Below, piece by piece: positions 43,276 through 56,134 of a DNA stretch of 64,000 nt. The notes under the pieces are model-generated. The model saw only the letters and a program-made list of their open reading frames with translations. It ran no database searches and had not been told where the DNA came from. Both the position numbers and the translations under genes were made by a program. Numbering within the stretch: position 1 is the stretch's first letter; every line of letters begins with the position of its first letter. The DNA comes from Gavia stellata (Eukaryota; Chordata; Aves; Gaviiformes; Gaviidae). The stretch covers positions 27,593,965-27,657,964 of the forward strand of contig NC_082602.1 of the NCBI RefSeq assembly GCF_030936135.1, written 5' to 3'.

Positions 43276-46200
43276 ATGAGAACTACCGCTAGCCATAATG
43301 GGGACTACCCACATGCTGAAAGCTACATGCATATTTAAGTACTGTGCTGAACTGGGGACTTCATTCCTAGCATTGCCCAAGGCTGTCAAACACATGCTGG
43401 TCTAGTTTAATTGCATGACACTTCAGTTAATTACTGTTTTGATAATAACAATCTGGCAGTTTTGCAAAATGTCTTTAAATTTGTAACTGCAGGTAAAAAC
43501 TACCATATTTTGCTGATGAAGGACAAGCAGTGCCAAATTGTTGTGAACCTTGTCTACCTGACCAGCGGGCAGTGTTTAACTTACAGTTTCATAAGGTATT
43601 TTCTTAACAGTGCAGGCACGAACAGTGTGTATTGGAAACTGGTGTTCTTAATATGTCTAGAAGCAAATTCCTTTGCCAATAAACAGCCATGTCTAATGCC
43701 TAATGTGGCGATACACACATATATCCCCATCCTCATCCATAAAGAGGTTCCATCCCCTCCATTTGAGTACACAAAATGTGGAAGACAGAATAGCATCTGT
43801 GGTAGCTAATGCACACCAAGCATATGCAGTCAAGTGAAACATAAAGAAATCAACAAGCCAATACATGCACATAAAATATTATAATGAAAACTTCAGAAGA
43901 CAGAGACCAAGTGGGAAGAAGACAGAATGGAAACAGAGACTAAGCAATTGCCAGAGCAATCAGCTCACAGGAGGGAAGGCAGTGAACTATGGTTGGATTG
44001 GTGTTAAAGGGGCTATTAGAATTACATGCTCCTACTTCTGTTTACTGGAGCTATTTGCAGCGTCAGTGCAATCCTTCAGCTTTTCCTAAAACAAACGTAC
44101 AGTGTCTGCACAACTGGGCAATAACAAACTAGTGAAAAAAGACCAGCATCTAGAAGCAATACAAGTAAGTGTACAATAAAAAATTGGGATGTACAGCTTC
44201 CAACTTACAAACAACTTAGCAACAAACAAGCATGTGATCGAAATACAAGAGAACTGTTTGTTATATACTTGTGTGCATGTGAAATATTCACAGAATATTT
44301 CTGTGACAAGAATTCAGGAACTGTTAGGGATAACTGCGAGCAGTATTTTAAAGAATTAGAAAGAATATGCTATGAGTGTCCCTTCAATGCATTTTTTAAT
44401 ACTGTACCTAGGATCTGCATTTTTTTAAACATCAGTGGGAAAACACAGTCAACATTCATTTGTGGAATATATTCTAAAGATGCTCTGATTTGAACACGTA
44501 ACCATCTCTTCATGAAAGAGCTTCCTGATTTGGTGACCTCCTCTGGGGATTCCTCAGCCTGAGATGATGAACATTAAGTCACAGTTTAATCACCTACAGC
44601 ATCAGTTTGAACATGGCTGCATCTGTGGGGCATAAATGTAAAGAGAATCTTAGATTGCAGTTGCATTCGTTCTAGTAACGGCTTTAATAAGCCAAAACAC
44701 TGAAGAAGGCTGCATTTCCCACTTAGCTTCTTCCCACAAAGAAAGCCATTGAGCATTTATTCTCACCACACTTTTCATACCTTTCTTCTACCCAAATTAT
44801 GCAGATGAAAAAAATGCTTACAAATTAATCAAATTAAATTAGTGTTGATATAAAATCATAAATTTCCATGAAATCAGCTAAGCTAAAGATTAAATTGGCC
44901 CATGTGGTTTTGCTGTTTCAAAACTCAGTGCAATAATCAATAGCAGCGATAGAGTTTATCACAGTGACTTCAGGGTGTGGGGTTTGATCCTCCACATTTT
45001 GGATGATCAGTCATTGCAACTTCTCCAATGTATCTGTGAGGATGGTTCTTGCACATAGGTTTACTTAGAAAAGGAAAAGTAAATATATCTGTGTAAGATA
45101 TATACATGAGCAACGTCCTTATTAGTTTGTTCTTCCTCGATGGTATTGCTCCTGTGGTCCTGGTGACACACCCAAGTCTTAAGAGTGCATGACAGAATGA
45201 CTTCACCACTCTGGCCTGCTTCTGAAATTTGGCAATATGCATGGCCATGTATCTTTGGTGGACTCAGGTTAATGATAAAAGGAAAACGTATGAGTTCTTT
45301 AGCTTCTTGAGGTGCTCCCAACTTCTCCACTGCCTGATGGACTCTCCAGAGAGCTGTACCTGAGGTTGGTTGTCTGGTCTCAAAATTAGACTGCAGGCTT
45401 GACCATTAAAAATCCATACTACATCTGGAATAATGAGACTGGCAGAACTGAGGGATATTGCCTGTAGCACTGACCAGAAAGGGCAGCATCTTCATTTGCA
45501 GTTTTTCCAGCAGTGCTATGCAGTGACTCTGATGTTGCAGGCCAGCATCAACTTTCAGCATCTCACCAGTGTTGGCTTTGGAGACACATTTGTACTTCTT
45601 ACCTGCAAGACGTACCCATGGTGTAACTAAGAAGCTGGAGATCAGTGAGAAGAGCTATTTATTTTTTCTAAGTGGAACCTGAAACTCCTTCAGAAGGCAA
45701 CAGGAAAACACCAAGACCTTCCAGTAACAGGTACTGGCACAAACATTCTGTCGGGAGAAGGGATCCTCCTCCTCTTTGCCATTTCCAACCTCTGCCTATT
45801 GTCGTCCTTTTTTTTTTTTTTTTTTTTTAAAACACATCTTTAGAAAATCAGCAGTTACAGCTAGGTACACTAACTGGTAATGCAAAGTAGTAGTACTTCC
45901 TGCATTGTAGCGATATTTGTGAGAAAGCATGTCTCTTTACGTTTGGGAGAAAAGCTTAGGACAAGGAAGTGTTAGACCAGAGGTAGTTTAACAGCTTCTA
46001 GGCTTGATTTTAGAAAGTGAGAATCCTGCTTTAAGGAAAAAAATTCTGACCCAGAATTTCTTACTGAAATGGAAAAGAAAGGTATCACCAAACAAAATAA
46101 ACTGCACAGAGTAGATTACGATATTCTTGATTACTCTTTGTATTCATGTATCACACATGATTAAGCAGGGTGCATCCATATGTGCACTGATGATCTTACA

Positions 46201-49200
46201 AAAATGAATCCCACATAGGAGTTTCCTTCCAGACATCAGTGTGGACAGTTTTAAGGTTAGTCATGCCTGGTTTCACAGACTCTAGAAGAGGCAGAGTACA
46301 AGCTAGCTAAAATTCCAGGGTGATCTATCTGCTGATCTAACTCCTGTGCAGTCTTTCAAGAGAAAACTTGTCAATGCATACCCATGTGTTGAGTTAACAC
46401 CAAGCATTTAACAATGACAAAATAGCTTATTCTGGCACGTTACCCATAAAACGCTTGTAATTAACTCAAGGGAAAAATGCACTAAACTTTAAAACATCAA
46501 AACCAGAATAACTCTTCTTTCAGCTGTGAATGTACTGGGAGATTTCCAGTTGGAGGAGTGTTAGCTGAAATGGTATGGCATGGCTGTCATCAAAGAGGTT
46601 GATGACAAAACCAGCTTGTTCAATGACTATCAATATGCGTGATGGAGGTCACTGATGCCAGGACACAACCTCAAAGCTACATGGGCTACTGATGGGAAAA
46701 CGTCCCCAGTTAAAGTGGGTAGCACTTGCTAACCTGGTTCACCAAAGAATTCTTTTTCTTCACTTAGCATCAGTTCAGCATTCCTGGACTCCATTTAAGC
46801 CAAATGTTCTTCACCCAAAATTTCCTTAATGTGTTGAGAGGGAGACTGGTTGCCTCTCACACATTAAACACAGTGTGAAACACTTATGCTAATGCAGTCA
46901 GCTGCAATTCCAGTATCTCAGCACCACATGAAATCATACCGTTAGCTCACTCCATATGCCACACTTCTACTAACTTCCATCAGGATAGCATAGTTCTGCT
47001 TCCCTTCATTTCAGTAGGAACTTTCTCAATGACTTCAAATGCCACAAGGGCTAAGCTGCCCTTCTGCAGTAAGGCAACAGGACAATGGTAAAAATAACGT
47101 AAGAATAATCACTTCAACCCATTGAGGTTGTAAGAAAATATTACACACTCATCAATAAAGCTCCTTCTGTATGCCTATGTAGAGAAAGAGACTCAAAATA
47201 CCGTTATTTCAGATATGAACGTGAATAGAAAATTTGCAGTGAAATTACTTTGGAAATAATTGGAACAAAAGCAATACAGCTCACAAACACTGAAATATCC
47301 ATTTTGAAATGAGCCATAACTGGCACAAATAGCATATTTTACTCAAGAAATGAGAAGTCAAAAAGCTTCACTGCACTTTTTACTTGCTAAACGAAACGAC
47401 ACAGAAAACATTCTTGTTGCCTTCCCTATAGCTGAGTATTTTGAGAGGAGGGGTGATAAGCAAGTATTTTTTGAGTTCCCATTCTCTGTAAGTACCTTAA
47501 GTCTTTTGACTTTCAAAGAATTTGCTTCAACCTTTATATTAAAAAGTGAGAGTTTCATACCTGTTCATATTTCTTGGTGAACTGCCTGCCTCACAATCCT
47601 GAGGCAGCTGTCCTTAGACGTGTGATTTTGTTTGCACGAATAATACACAGGCATATCCCCCATATCACAACAATTATTCACACTTAAAACGTTATCTAAG
47701 TTACTAACTGTATGACCAGGAAAACAGGAAAGAGCTTTAAGCCAACTCTCACATGAGTGTATTAACCTGTGAGCCTGGTTTGCAACATAAGCATGGTCAG
47801 TGCCTGACAACATTGCCACATTGAAATCTCAGCCCGCTAGATGTGACTTCATTGTCAGCAGTATCCAGAGATGGAAAACTTCCATGAGCGCCACATTCCG
47901 TATTTCATCCTTAGGAAAAGACCTCTAAATTTTTACTTTATAAGGCTTTCTCTATGCTCAGGTAAATGACCTAATTTGTTTCTTAATAACAGGGAGGAAG
48001 CATATTTTTAAATCCTGCTTGCTGATGCTACAGTTTGGTAAGGAAGGAGGTGTGCTCAGCAGAATGGTTATTTGTCCTAAAACAAAATGATAACCAGTGA
48101 TGCTGCTGAAGTGATGATGGACACTATTCACTCATGTCTATACTCAGAGCAAAAGGAAAACCCCCAGGAGTCCAGGAAGAAGGTAAGGTGTGCATCTCTG
48201 TTTGTGCTTACCTGCTCACTGGATGACTTGTTTGGTACCCCAGATTAATCCACCGGGTCCACCCAAGGCCTACAGACTATGGGGTAACCGCCCTCAAACT
48301 AGCTTGTCTGCACTAGCAAATAAACCACGTCCACTTTTTCAGCTTCACCAATTTCAGTAGCACGGATAAATGCGAGCAGTTTAAGTGTTACATGCACACA
48401 GCATGAAATGAACTTTTGTATTAAGTATGTGAGAAAATGAAACGACTCTTCAAGCTCCACTACAATCCAAAAAAATATGATCAGACCATCAGAGATGACA
48501 AAAGCTGTACCAGGGACTAGTTTGGGCAAGGGCTTAGGTTTAAAAGGCTTGAATTTTCTTAAAATAATGATCAATCAGTTCTCCAGCAAAGACAAGAACA
48601 CTGAAGGTCTGTTTATTGTTTCCTTTGTTTGCTACAGTCTCATAAAGGCTTCAAATTGTAATTTTTGGTATGACTATGTCAGAGAAAATCCCACAAGCAG
48701 ACACAAAAATAAGAGACAGTCTTACACCATTCCCTTTTATTAGCACCATGCCTTACCCACTTGGTTACTCGCACATGCAGCAGTGAGACCTAGGAAGCCC
48801 ATCTCAGCTGGCTCTTACATTATCTTTTGCAATGGCAAATTGCAGTGCCTCTCAGCTACAGTAAATTATGTCAGTTTTCCTTTTCAAGACAGGTACCTTG
48901 AAAATTGATGTAAAGCAAGCCCCAGATGTAAAGCAGAAAAGGCAACAAAATTTTACTTTTGCTTTAGCTTCATGCTGATGTCACTCTAGTGACTTCACTG
49001 TAATTACTGGACATTTGCACCATTATGAAAGCAGAATCTATCTCCAAAGGACAGGTTTTGTTGTCATAAACTGGTTTTACTCCAGGAATCTGGTCTATAA
49101 AGACCCTCCCTTGATATATTTACATGGCTATAAGCAAGTCAGAACATTCTTCTGAGGAGTGAATTACAGCCAGCAAAAACACCGCCCTAGGCCCATGCTG

Positions 49201-52100
49201 AAGTGGGTAGGATTTTAAAAATTTCTGCAGCAGTTAGTGGTTAGGCACATAAAAACACTCCACCCTCCTGCCTGAGGCAAGAGAGAATATGCAGACAGTG
49301 CAGAGTGTACTTCATGCGTCAGGATACATCATTTGACTTTAAACAAGATCAACAGATTTCAGAAAAATGAGAGAAAGGGGTAATGTGTATGTGCCTTAAA
49401 ACTTAGTACATTAACTACATCTCAGTTGTAGTTATTGGCTATGCTCAGAGAGAAAAGGCCTGGCCGTCGTGCCCAGCAAGCTGTTAAACGGAAGTTTTGT
49501 GCTGCTCCTAGCACTCTGGAAGAGAAGACCCCGTAAAGGTCAAACTGGAGTCTCCAATAATCCCAAAGTCAGTATCCTTTACTATTACTCTCCACTTTGG
49601 CTTTGCTACTACAGATGATGCCCATAGGGGAATGTAACATGTTCTTGTCCTGTCAGTGCTGACATGTGAGCCCTAGTGCTCTTCTGGTAATATAAGATTA
49701 ATGAAAGAGACGATACATAAAGAATATCTTTCAATTGTGCAGACAAACTGATGTAAACTGAAAAAAAAATCCAATCACTAAAATGTCATCACAGAAACAC
49801 CAAAGAAAATAAAACCAGGAAGCACATTTTCCTTCTGGCTCCTTGGGGAAACAAGTTTCTCTGAAGGGAAGCAGTATATTCAGCAAATAGAGCTCAATAA
49901 TTTTACTACCCAGTGCACAATTTCCCATGCATTTTTTTTTTTATTTTTCTTACCCCAAATTATTCTGATCACAAAAGGAATTTAAAAAAAACCCAAACAA
50001 TAGCATTATAGTGCTTGATAAAGACTGTATTGCAATGAACTTGCTAGCTGTGTGCACGTACCGGTGAGCTTAAATAAACAGTATGAGAAACACTCTAGTG
50101 TGCCATAAACATGCCAGTATCAATAACACATGGATAATCTCTTTTGCTCAAGGGCAACAGATGTGCACTTTTTCAGAGGAAGGTTTTAGTCTGACTCCTG
50201 TTTGCCATCATTAAGTTGCAGGTAAAATAATATCCATCATTATTGGGTTTCTGCAATGAAAGTACTGGATAGTCACTGGACAGTGGCTGATTACATTCTA
50301 ATTCCCAGCTCCATCAGGAGCCTCCTGCCAGATCGTGGACAAGTCATGCTTTTGCAGTACTACTTGTAAACACCAAGTAAACCCATAGGTAAATGTAGAA
50401 AACACAGCTAAACACTTAATACCAACCTGAAACAGGATCTCTTCCTAGAGTGATTACCCATCAGTGAATACCGATAATAATATTTCCTTTTCTCTACTCT
50501 ATGTGTAGTACATTAAACTCATAAACCCAACGTGTGGAACTGTCTTTCTATATTCACAATCTCAAGCAGACTGTAATCCTCACCCAGGGTGGGGCACGTG
50601 GGCGTTGCTGTAATAAAGTAGCAATGATAATACACAGGATGACTTTTTCATGTGTTATGTTCCTGTAAAATCTTACTGGAATCTCAGCTGGCAACTGATC
50701 TAATATCTCAAACTTTCTGTTGTTCTTGTGCAACTCAACTTTTAACATGTCTGTACAATAGAGCATGAGTAATTTGAAGCAGGGACCATCCTTGAGACAG
50801 AAGGAAATATGTTGTGAACCTGGAGACATGCCATCTCAAAGCTCCAGTTTATTTGCGATCCAACCCACTTGATAAATGTGCAGCAGAAGTTCTATTAGCG
50901 CTTTTACTGTTGCACTCAGGAGTACATTTTTAACATATTAAAAAAACAAAACATTTATGACATTAGATTAGCTGCAGGTATTAAAAAAAACCCCAAAACC
51001 AAAAAAGGGGCGGGTTTAAAAAATGCCTTCAAACTGCCTCAACAGTTGAGGTATTGTGCAAGTTTTTTCACTAGATGGTTATAAAATATCATACAACTTA
51101 AGTCACATAAACTAACGTCCCATATTTGCTACTGAGAATATTATTTCTAAATCAATTTCACCCATAGACAGTCAACTCCTATACAAGGAGTAATCTAAAT
51201 GTCCCAAATTCTCAGATTTCCCAGAGTGACTTGATCTAGATGGGCTTTGAATGCTTAGATAATTTTTTACTGTAGGAGAGGAAAATGTTGCTATCATTCC
51301 TGTGAAATTCTGTTTGGAGTTAATCTATGTATACTTACGGTCAAAAGCACAGCAACTGCTAACATAGTCACACCTGCACGCAGTGCTTACTCACCTCTCG
51401 GTGCAACAGTTTATCTAGTCTCAATACAGACAGGAGTTACACAAGGCGAAGAGAAAATTAAGCATCCTCGTCTGTGGTTGTGAGGAGGAACCAGGCAGGA
51501 AATTAAAGGGCATGATCTGGTGAGGGCATGCAGGTGCGTATATTCCATGTACAACACTCAGCGCAGCTGTGTGAGGCCTCGATGCACTGTATAGAGCAGA
51601 TCAGCTGTAGACAGGGCTGGAGAAACCACTGATACATCATCTACACGCAGCGGGCTGGGAGCTGTCGTTGTTATGCCTTCCGCAGTTCATTTTCTCAGTC
51701 CTGACAGTTATATTGGAAAAACATTTTGTACAAATCAGTCTTGAGAAACGTAAATCCACATGGGGAAACCAGGTCTGCAGCATGGAAGGGAAGTTTGCTG
51801 AGAAAGATACGAAAATCATGCTTGCTCTATCAGTGCCTTTGAGTGTCATGACACTCTCTAATCCTGCTCTGAACTGCACGACTGCAGCTACAGCTAGGGC
51901 TGCTCCTTGTCACAATCTACCTGCCTGTTTTTCCCATCAAGTTTCTTCATTTTCACTTCTTTCTCCTTCCCTCACAACCAAAACAGCACTGTTCAGATCG
52001 CACTTCTCCGGGTGCGTTCCTTGGGTACAGTTTTTCCCCTTCCGTGAGAAGAGTGCCTGAGGTAGAAGTGATAGGTGGCTCGAGGTGGAGAGTTGTGGTT
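43276..52100. other. intergenic upstream of SFR1; no gene recognised
   Basis: Mostly AT-rich unique sequence with a T-run at 45808-45828. Minus-strand frames at 44970-45630 overlap in three frames and are discussed as a weak lead. Other frames (43411-43809, 51668-52060) carry no known motif. Confidence 0.5.
45808..45828. repeat. poly-T run of 21
   Basis: Uninterrupted T-run after GTCGTCC. It could be the antisense poly-A of an old retroposon, but no insert is recognisable. Confidence 0.8.
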
Positions 52101-52120
52101 CCCTTGGCTATGCCGAAAGG

Positions 52121-52150
52121 CTGGGCCTGGGCCTGGGCCTGGGCCTGGCC
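52121..52150. repeat. CTGGGC hexamer repeat upstream of SFR1
   Basis: About four to five copies of CTGGGC (GGGCCT) about 0.4 kb before the proposed SFR1 first exon. Confidence 0.9.
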
Positions 52151-52309
52151 TGCCACTCACGGTGGGGCATGCCCCAAGCTGAGGCTGGAGAACCCCTCCT
52201 GGCACAGGGACACTTCCAGCGAGATGGCAGCTGGCCTTCGGCAAGACCCCAGCATAAGGGACACAGCATGGCCTTACATGCCCAGCTGCAACAGATGAGC
52301 GTACGAGGT

Positions 52310-52620
52310 TCCCAGGGATGCCCCGCACTGGGGGGGTCCACAAGCCCTGCTCTGCACAGCGCCTTCACGGCAGCGGCGCCCAGCCCCGTATCTGCCAACC
52401 GACCGACCGCAGGAACAACCTTCGCGCGCCCGCCCGCACCACAGCCCCAGAGCGCCTTCCACTGCGCGCAGGCGCAACGCAACCTGCGCCGGCTAGGCAC
52501 AACGCCGCGCGCGCACGCAGGCGCACAGCCGACGCCCCACTCTCCCCGCCCCTTTTTCCCGGAAGCGGGAGATTGAAGCGCTGAGGCCGGTGAGGTGCTG
52601 GCGGTTTCGGGGAGGGTTCT
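52310..52620 (+). promoter_or_regulatory. CpG-rich promoter of SFR1
   Basis: Sharp rise in G+C and CpG dinucleotides (runs such as GCGCGCGCACGCAGGCGC). CCCGGAAGCGG at 52558-52568 is a classic ETS-type site next to the expected start of transcription. There is no TATA box. This fits a TATA-less housekeeping promoter. The exact start site is inferred. Confidence 0.75.
52565..52589 (+). other. SFR1: SFR1 exon 1 (5'UTR, proposed; 5' end uncertain)
   Basis: A strong donor GGCCG|GTGAGG at 52589/52590 sits just after the ETS-like site. There is no ATG between the presumed start of transcription and the donor. The link to exon 2 is inferred from position. Confidence 0.5.
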
Positions 52621-55600
52621 CTCCGTTCGGCTCCTTTCCCTGGTGTCTGAGGGGAGTGGGTTCTGTTCCCCACGGCTTAGTGATGCTGGGGGAGAGGGTC
52701 CCTCAGGGCTGTCTCCTTCCTTGACCCTCACCCCGGGTCCTGGCCCAGCTGGCTCCTAGGGGCGGGCTGGGCCTCGTTAGGGCCGAGGCTTTGTGCTCCG
52801 TGAGGGGCCTCCCCTCATTCCATGGCGTGTGAGCAGCCTCTGGCTTGGGCTCTGACTGTGCTGCGGGTCTCTGATATGCTCCGTTTCTGGGGTGCCTCTT
52901 GGCCCTCCGGGGTGCATCACCTCAGAAAAAGCTCATTGGATCTGTGGCTCTGCTTATGAACTGCCCAGCCTACCTTCTGCTTCTCTGTAGGGTGGAAAGT
53001 AGTTAGGGAAAAATTGTTACTGAGTGTTAATAGAGCCTTCGGTTGGTGAGAGGGGAATGTAAAAGAGTGAGTGCTGTTATGTAATGTAGCTGTAAGCAGG
53101 AAAAATGAGGTAGGTAGCATCAGGGACATACCCAAAGTGTGATCAAGTAAGTACTGAAGTGCAAAAATGTCTTTTCCCCTTCTAGCCCAAGTTTTCCTTA
53201 CTTGCTGGACAAAATTATTTTTCTGTGTGATAAATAGCATCGCTGCTTGAAAATGTAAAGGGTTCTTAGGCTGAGATCTTGGAGAAGGATTTTAAGAGTG
53301 CAGGAGATCTATGTGAATGTGCTGCCAAACAGAATTAAAGTAACAGCATTAGTGAACCGTTGGAAAAAGTATTCATTGTAGTCATGGTCACTTGAAGACA
53401 AATAATCTGCATTAGAATGTAAAAGCAGAGAGTCACAGGATTTATTTTGAAAGAGTTGAACAAGTCTGTTGAAGCTAGCTCTTAGGCTTGAAATTTTTAG
53501 CTGCTTAGTAAGATTTGTTGCGTATTTGTGACATACTGTATACGTAGGCATGATGTAGCTTTTTATAGACTCTTGTTTACATTAAGAAATAATAGTGATA
53601 ACTTGCATTATGTTTGCTGGGTGCTGTGGGCTTCCTGCTTAATTGATAGACTGCTAAAATACCCAATTAACTAAATTTTCTTTAGTAAAGTCTGTGTTTT
53701 TTTTAAGAGTACTGTAAGTTGAATTTTGAAAAACTGCAGGGAATGTTGACTTGTAAGATGAATGAGGACCTGTGTCCTTTGGTATAAAGCCAGGAAGACC
53801 AGGGTTGCCAGGTTAGTAAGGCTTTGGCATACTGAAGCTTTGGTATGTTTTATCTCTGAAGAGGAAGCCCCTCGTGTCAGTCTTGTGTTGCCTAGAGACT
53901 TGTTTGCAGGATTTTATTTTTAAGAGGCTTCTGTTTTGAAACTCCTAATTGCAATTTGCAGGTAAACAGAGGTGTAGCTGATGATTTTCCAGCTGTATTT
54001 TGGTCATTAGCAGGTGGTTCACAAGTGCTAAACTAAGTTAAACATTGCCAAATCAATTTGAAGTTGGTACATGCTGGGAGGTATGACTTACCATTTTAAT
54101 TAAGGTGCTTTTCTGAGCAAACTGGGGATGCTTACTTTTAATCTGAAATTCTACTTGTGTGAGTAATTACTTTTTTAAGCAGCATCCCCAGAACGATCAA
54201 ATGAGACAGTGGATTATTCTCACAGACCTGGTTACCCAATTATTTTGTTTTATAGAAAAGATTAATTGTTTACACACGTGCACAGTAAAAATCTTGTGGC
54301 TCCCAAAAATCCTTTTATCACTACTTGGGATGCAGTTAAATGAAAGGACTGGTTCTTCACAACCTGGCTTAGTAAGGATTATTCCTTTGCATTAGACAAG
54401 CAGTAAAGGTCATTCAGGTTAAGAAAACTGTTTGTTTGGAGTGAGCTTTTTTGGATGAGTTCGATGTTGCAGGATCTGACCTTGGATTTATAGGCATACT
54501 GTAATGGGTTTGATTGCTTCGTAAGTTGTATTGCTCCTTTTTAACACTAGAAAGAGGATATCAGAGAATATGAGTGAGGAAAAATAATATACAAAATTCA
54601 TAGTGAGATACTTTATACCAGTTAGTCTCATTCATCCTCTTGCAGAAAAGCCATTCACAAAGCAAGATGCTACTTAGCACATGAAACAGTGTGTAACTTT
54701 TGCAGATGTCTTTTTGAACTTGACAATTAGAAAGTAAGCCTTAGTATTTCTTATTAGAGCTTTTTACTCATTTCTGCAGCCCTATGACTCATTATAATCA
54801 GGTGAAAATGGCACATACATAATTCATTCTGTCTTTTAACAGAAACTATCCATCTCGAGATGGAAGAACCAGTGCTTGATAAATTGACATCTTTGTGCAA
54901 TACTCCAAAGGATTCTGGGACAACAGCTCCACAGGAGATTAGTTCAGGGAAACAGGTATGAAAACTTACTTGTTATTCCAGTAACGTGGCTCTTCATAGT
55001 AACAAAAATGCTTGTGAAATCATCAAGTAGTTGGAAGTCACTGAGATACTGTTCACTGGAAGGCTAAAGATAGGTAGCTTATACCTATAGCTACAAGGTT
55101 GTCCAGGTAAGGAATGTGCTTGGTATATTTCCCTCTGAATATGCAGATGTTTGCTGTGAATACAAACTGATGGAGCAGTATACCCGAAATGCCATACTAA
55201 TAAATTTAAATACTATTTAGGGTTTCTGGTGGTTCTTGTTGTTTGTGTTTTTTAAAAAATCTATCTTCTTCAGTTTTCTCAAATCCTAGTTTTCTGGTTT
55301 GCTGTGTATGCACAATGACTTTCTGTGACTTCTGCTTGCACTTGAACAAAGTACACTGCTTTCAGTTTGTATATTCTCTGTAATGCTGAGCTCTAGTTTG
55401 GTGTTCATCCTAGCATGTTATGGTGATGCTGTCATGCTCAGTGACTGGACCTATGCTGGATAGGGCTTGTTTGTTAGTGTTCATTAACTAATCCCTCTCT
55501 TCCATATTTTAGTATATTTTCACAGGTAAAAATGTTAACAAATTTTTTTTATAATCTATGTCTAACTTCTTTTGAAGAAAAAGAATCACTTTAGATGCTT

Positions 55601-56134
55601 ATCAGTGAAGGATCTCAAAGCATGAACAAGTCAAAATTATACCAATCATTGCCCTCAGGTACAATACAGATGTTTTATACTAGTGCTAATACAGAAAGTG
55701 TGTATATGTGATGGGATGGAACAGCAAAAAAAAAACCCCAAAACCAACCCTTATCTCCATTAAACTAAAAGGGGAAATTGAACTGGATGGAATAAAATTA
55801 GCCAAGTTGAAATATACCCTATATCTTCTGTACAAAGACTAGATGAGTAGGTTTGCCTTAATATGGAATACAGGATTTGCTCCTAGAAAATGTGGAAGTA
55901 CATCTTTCCATACCTTGCAGCTGTGTGTGCATGCAAACACATGTGAAAGGAGGAAGTTAACTTTGTGAAAGCTATAGTGAGAGTTAGGAAGTCTGGCTTT
56001 ACAATGATCTTGACACATATGACACATTCTATGTAAGTAATAACCAGGGTAAACAGATCTTTGAAATTTCATCAAAAGATTAGATTACTCTGAGTCTTCT
56101 GGGTTTTTCTGTTGTTCTCTTTTTTTTTTTTTAG
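52590..56134 (+). other. SFR1 introns 1 and 2
   Basis: Intron 1 is 52590-54842 and intron 2 is 54956-56134. Neither contains a recognisable gene, RNA or intact repeat. A short A-run followed by CCCCAAAACC occurs near 55725-55745. Confidence 0.7.
54843..54955 (+). CDS. SFR1: SFR1 exon 2 (start codon; CDS from 54860)
   Basis: Acceptor TCTTTTAACAG, donor CAG|GTATGA. It encodes [20 protein letters not shown] then [12 protein letters not shown]. Confidence 0.93.

Noticed and set aside
52108-52731. 207-codon minus-strand ORF (and 163-codon plus-strand ORF) over the CpG island
   Set aside because: GC-rich DNA lacks stop codons by chance. The translations are Arg/Pro/Ala low complexity and include the CTGGGC hexamer; no family motif.
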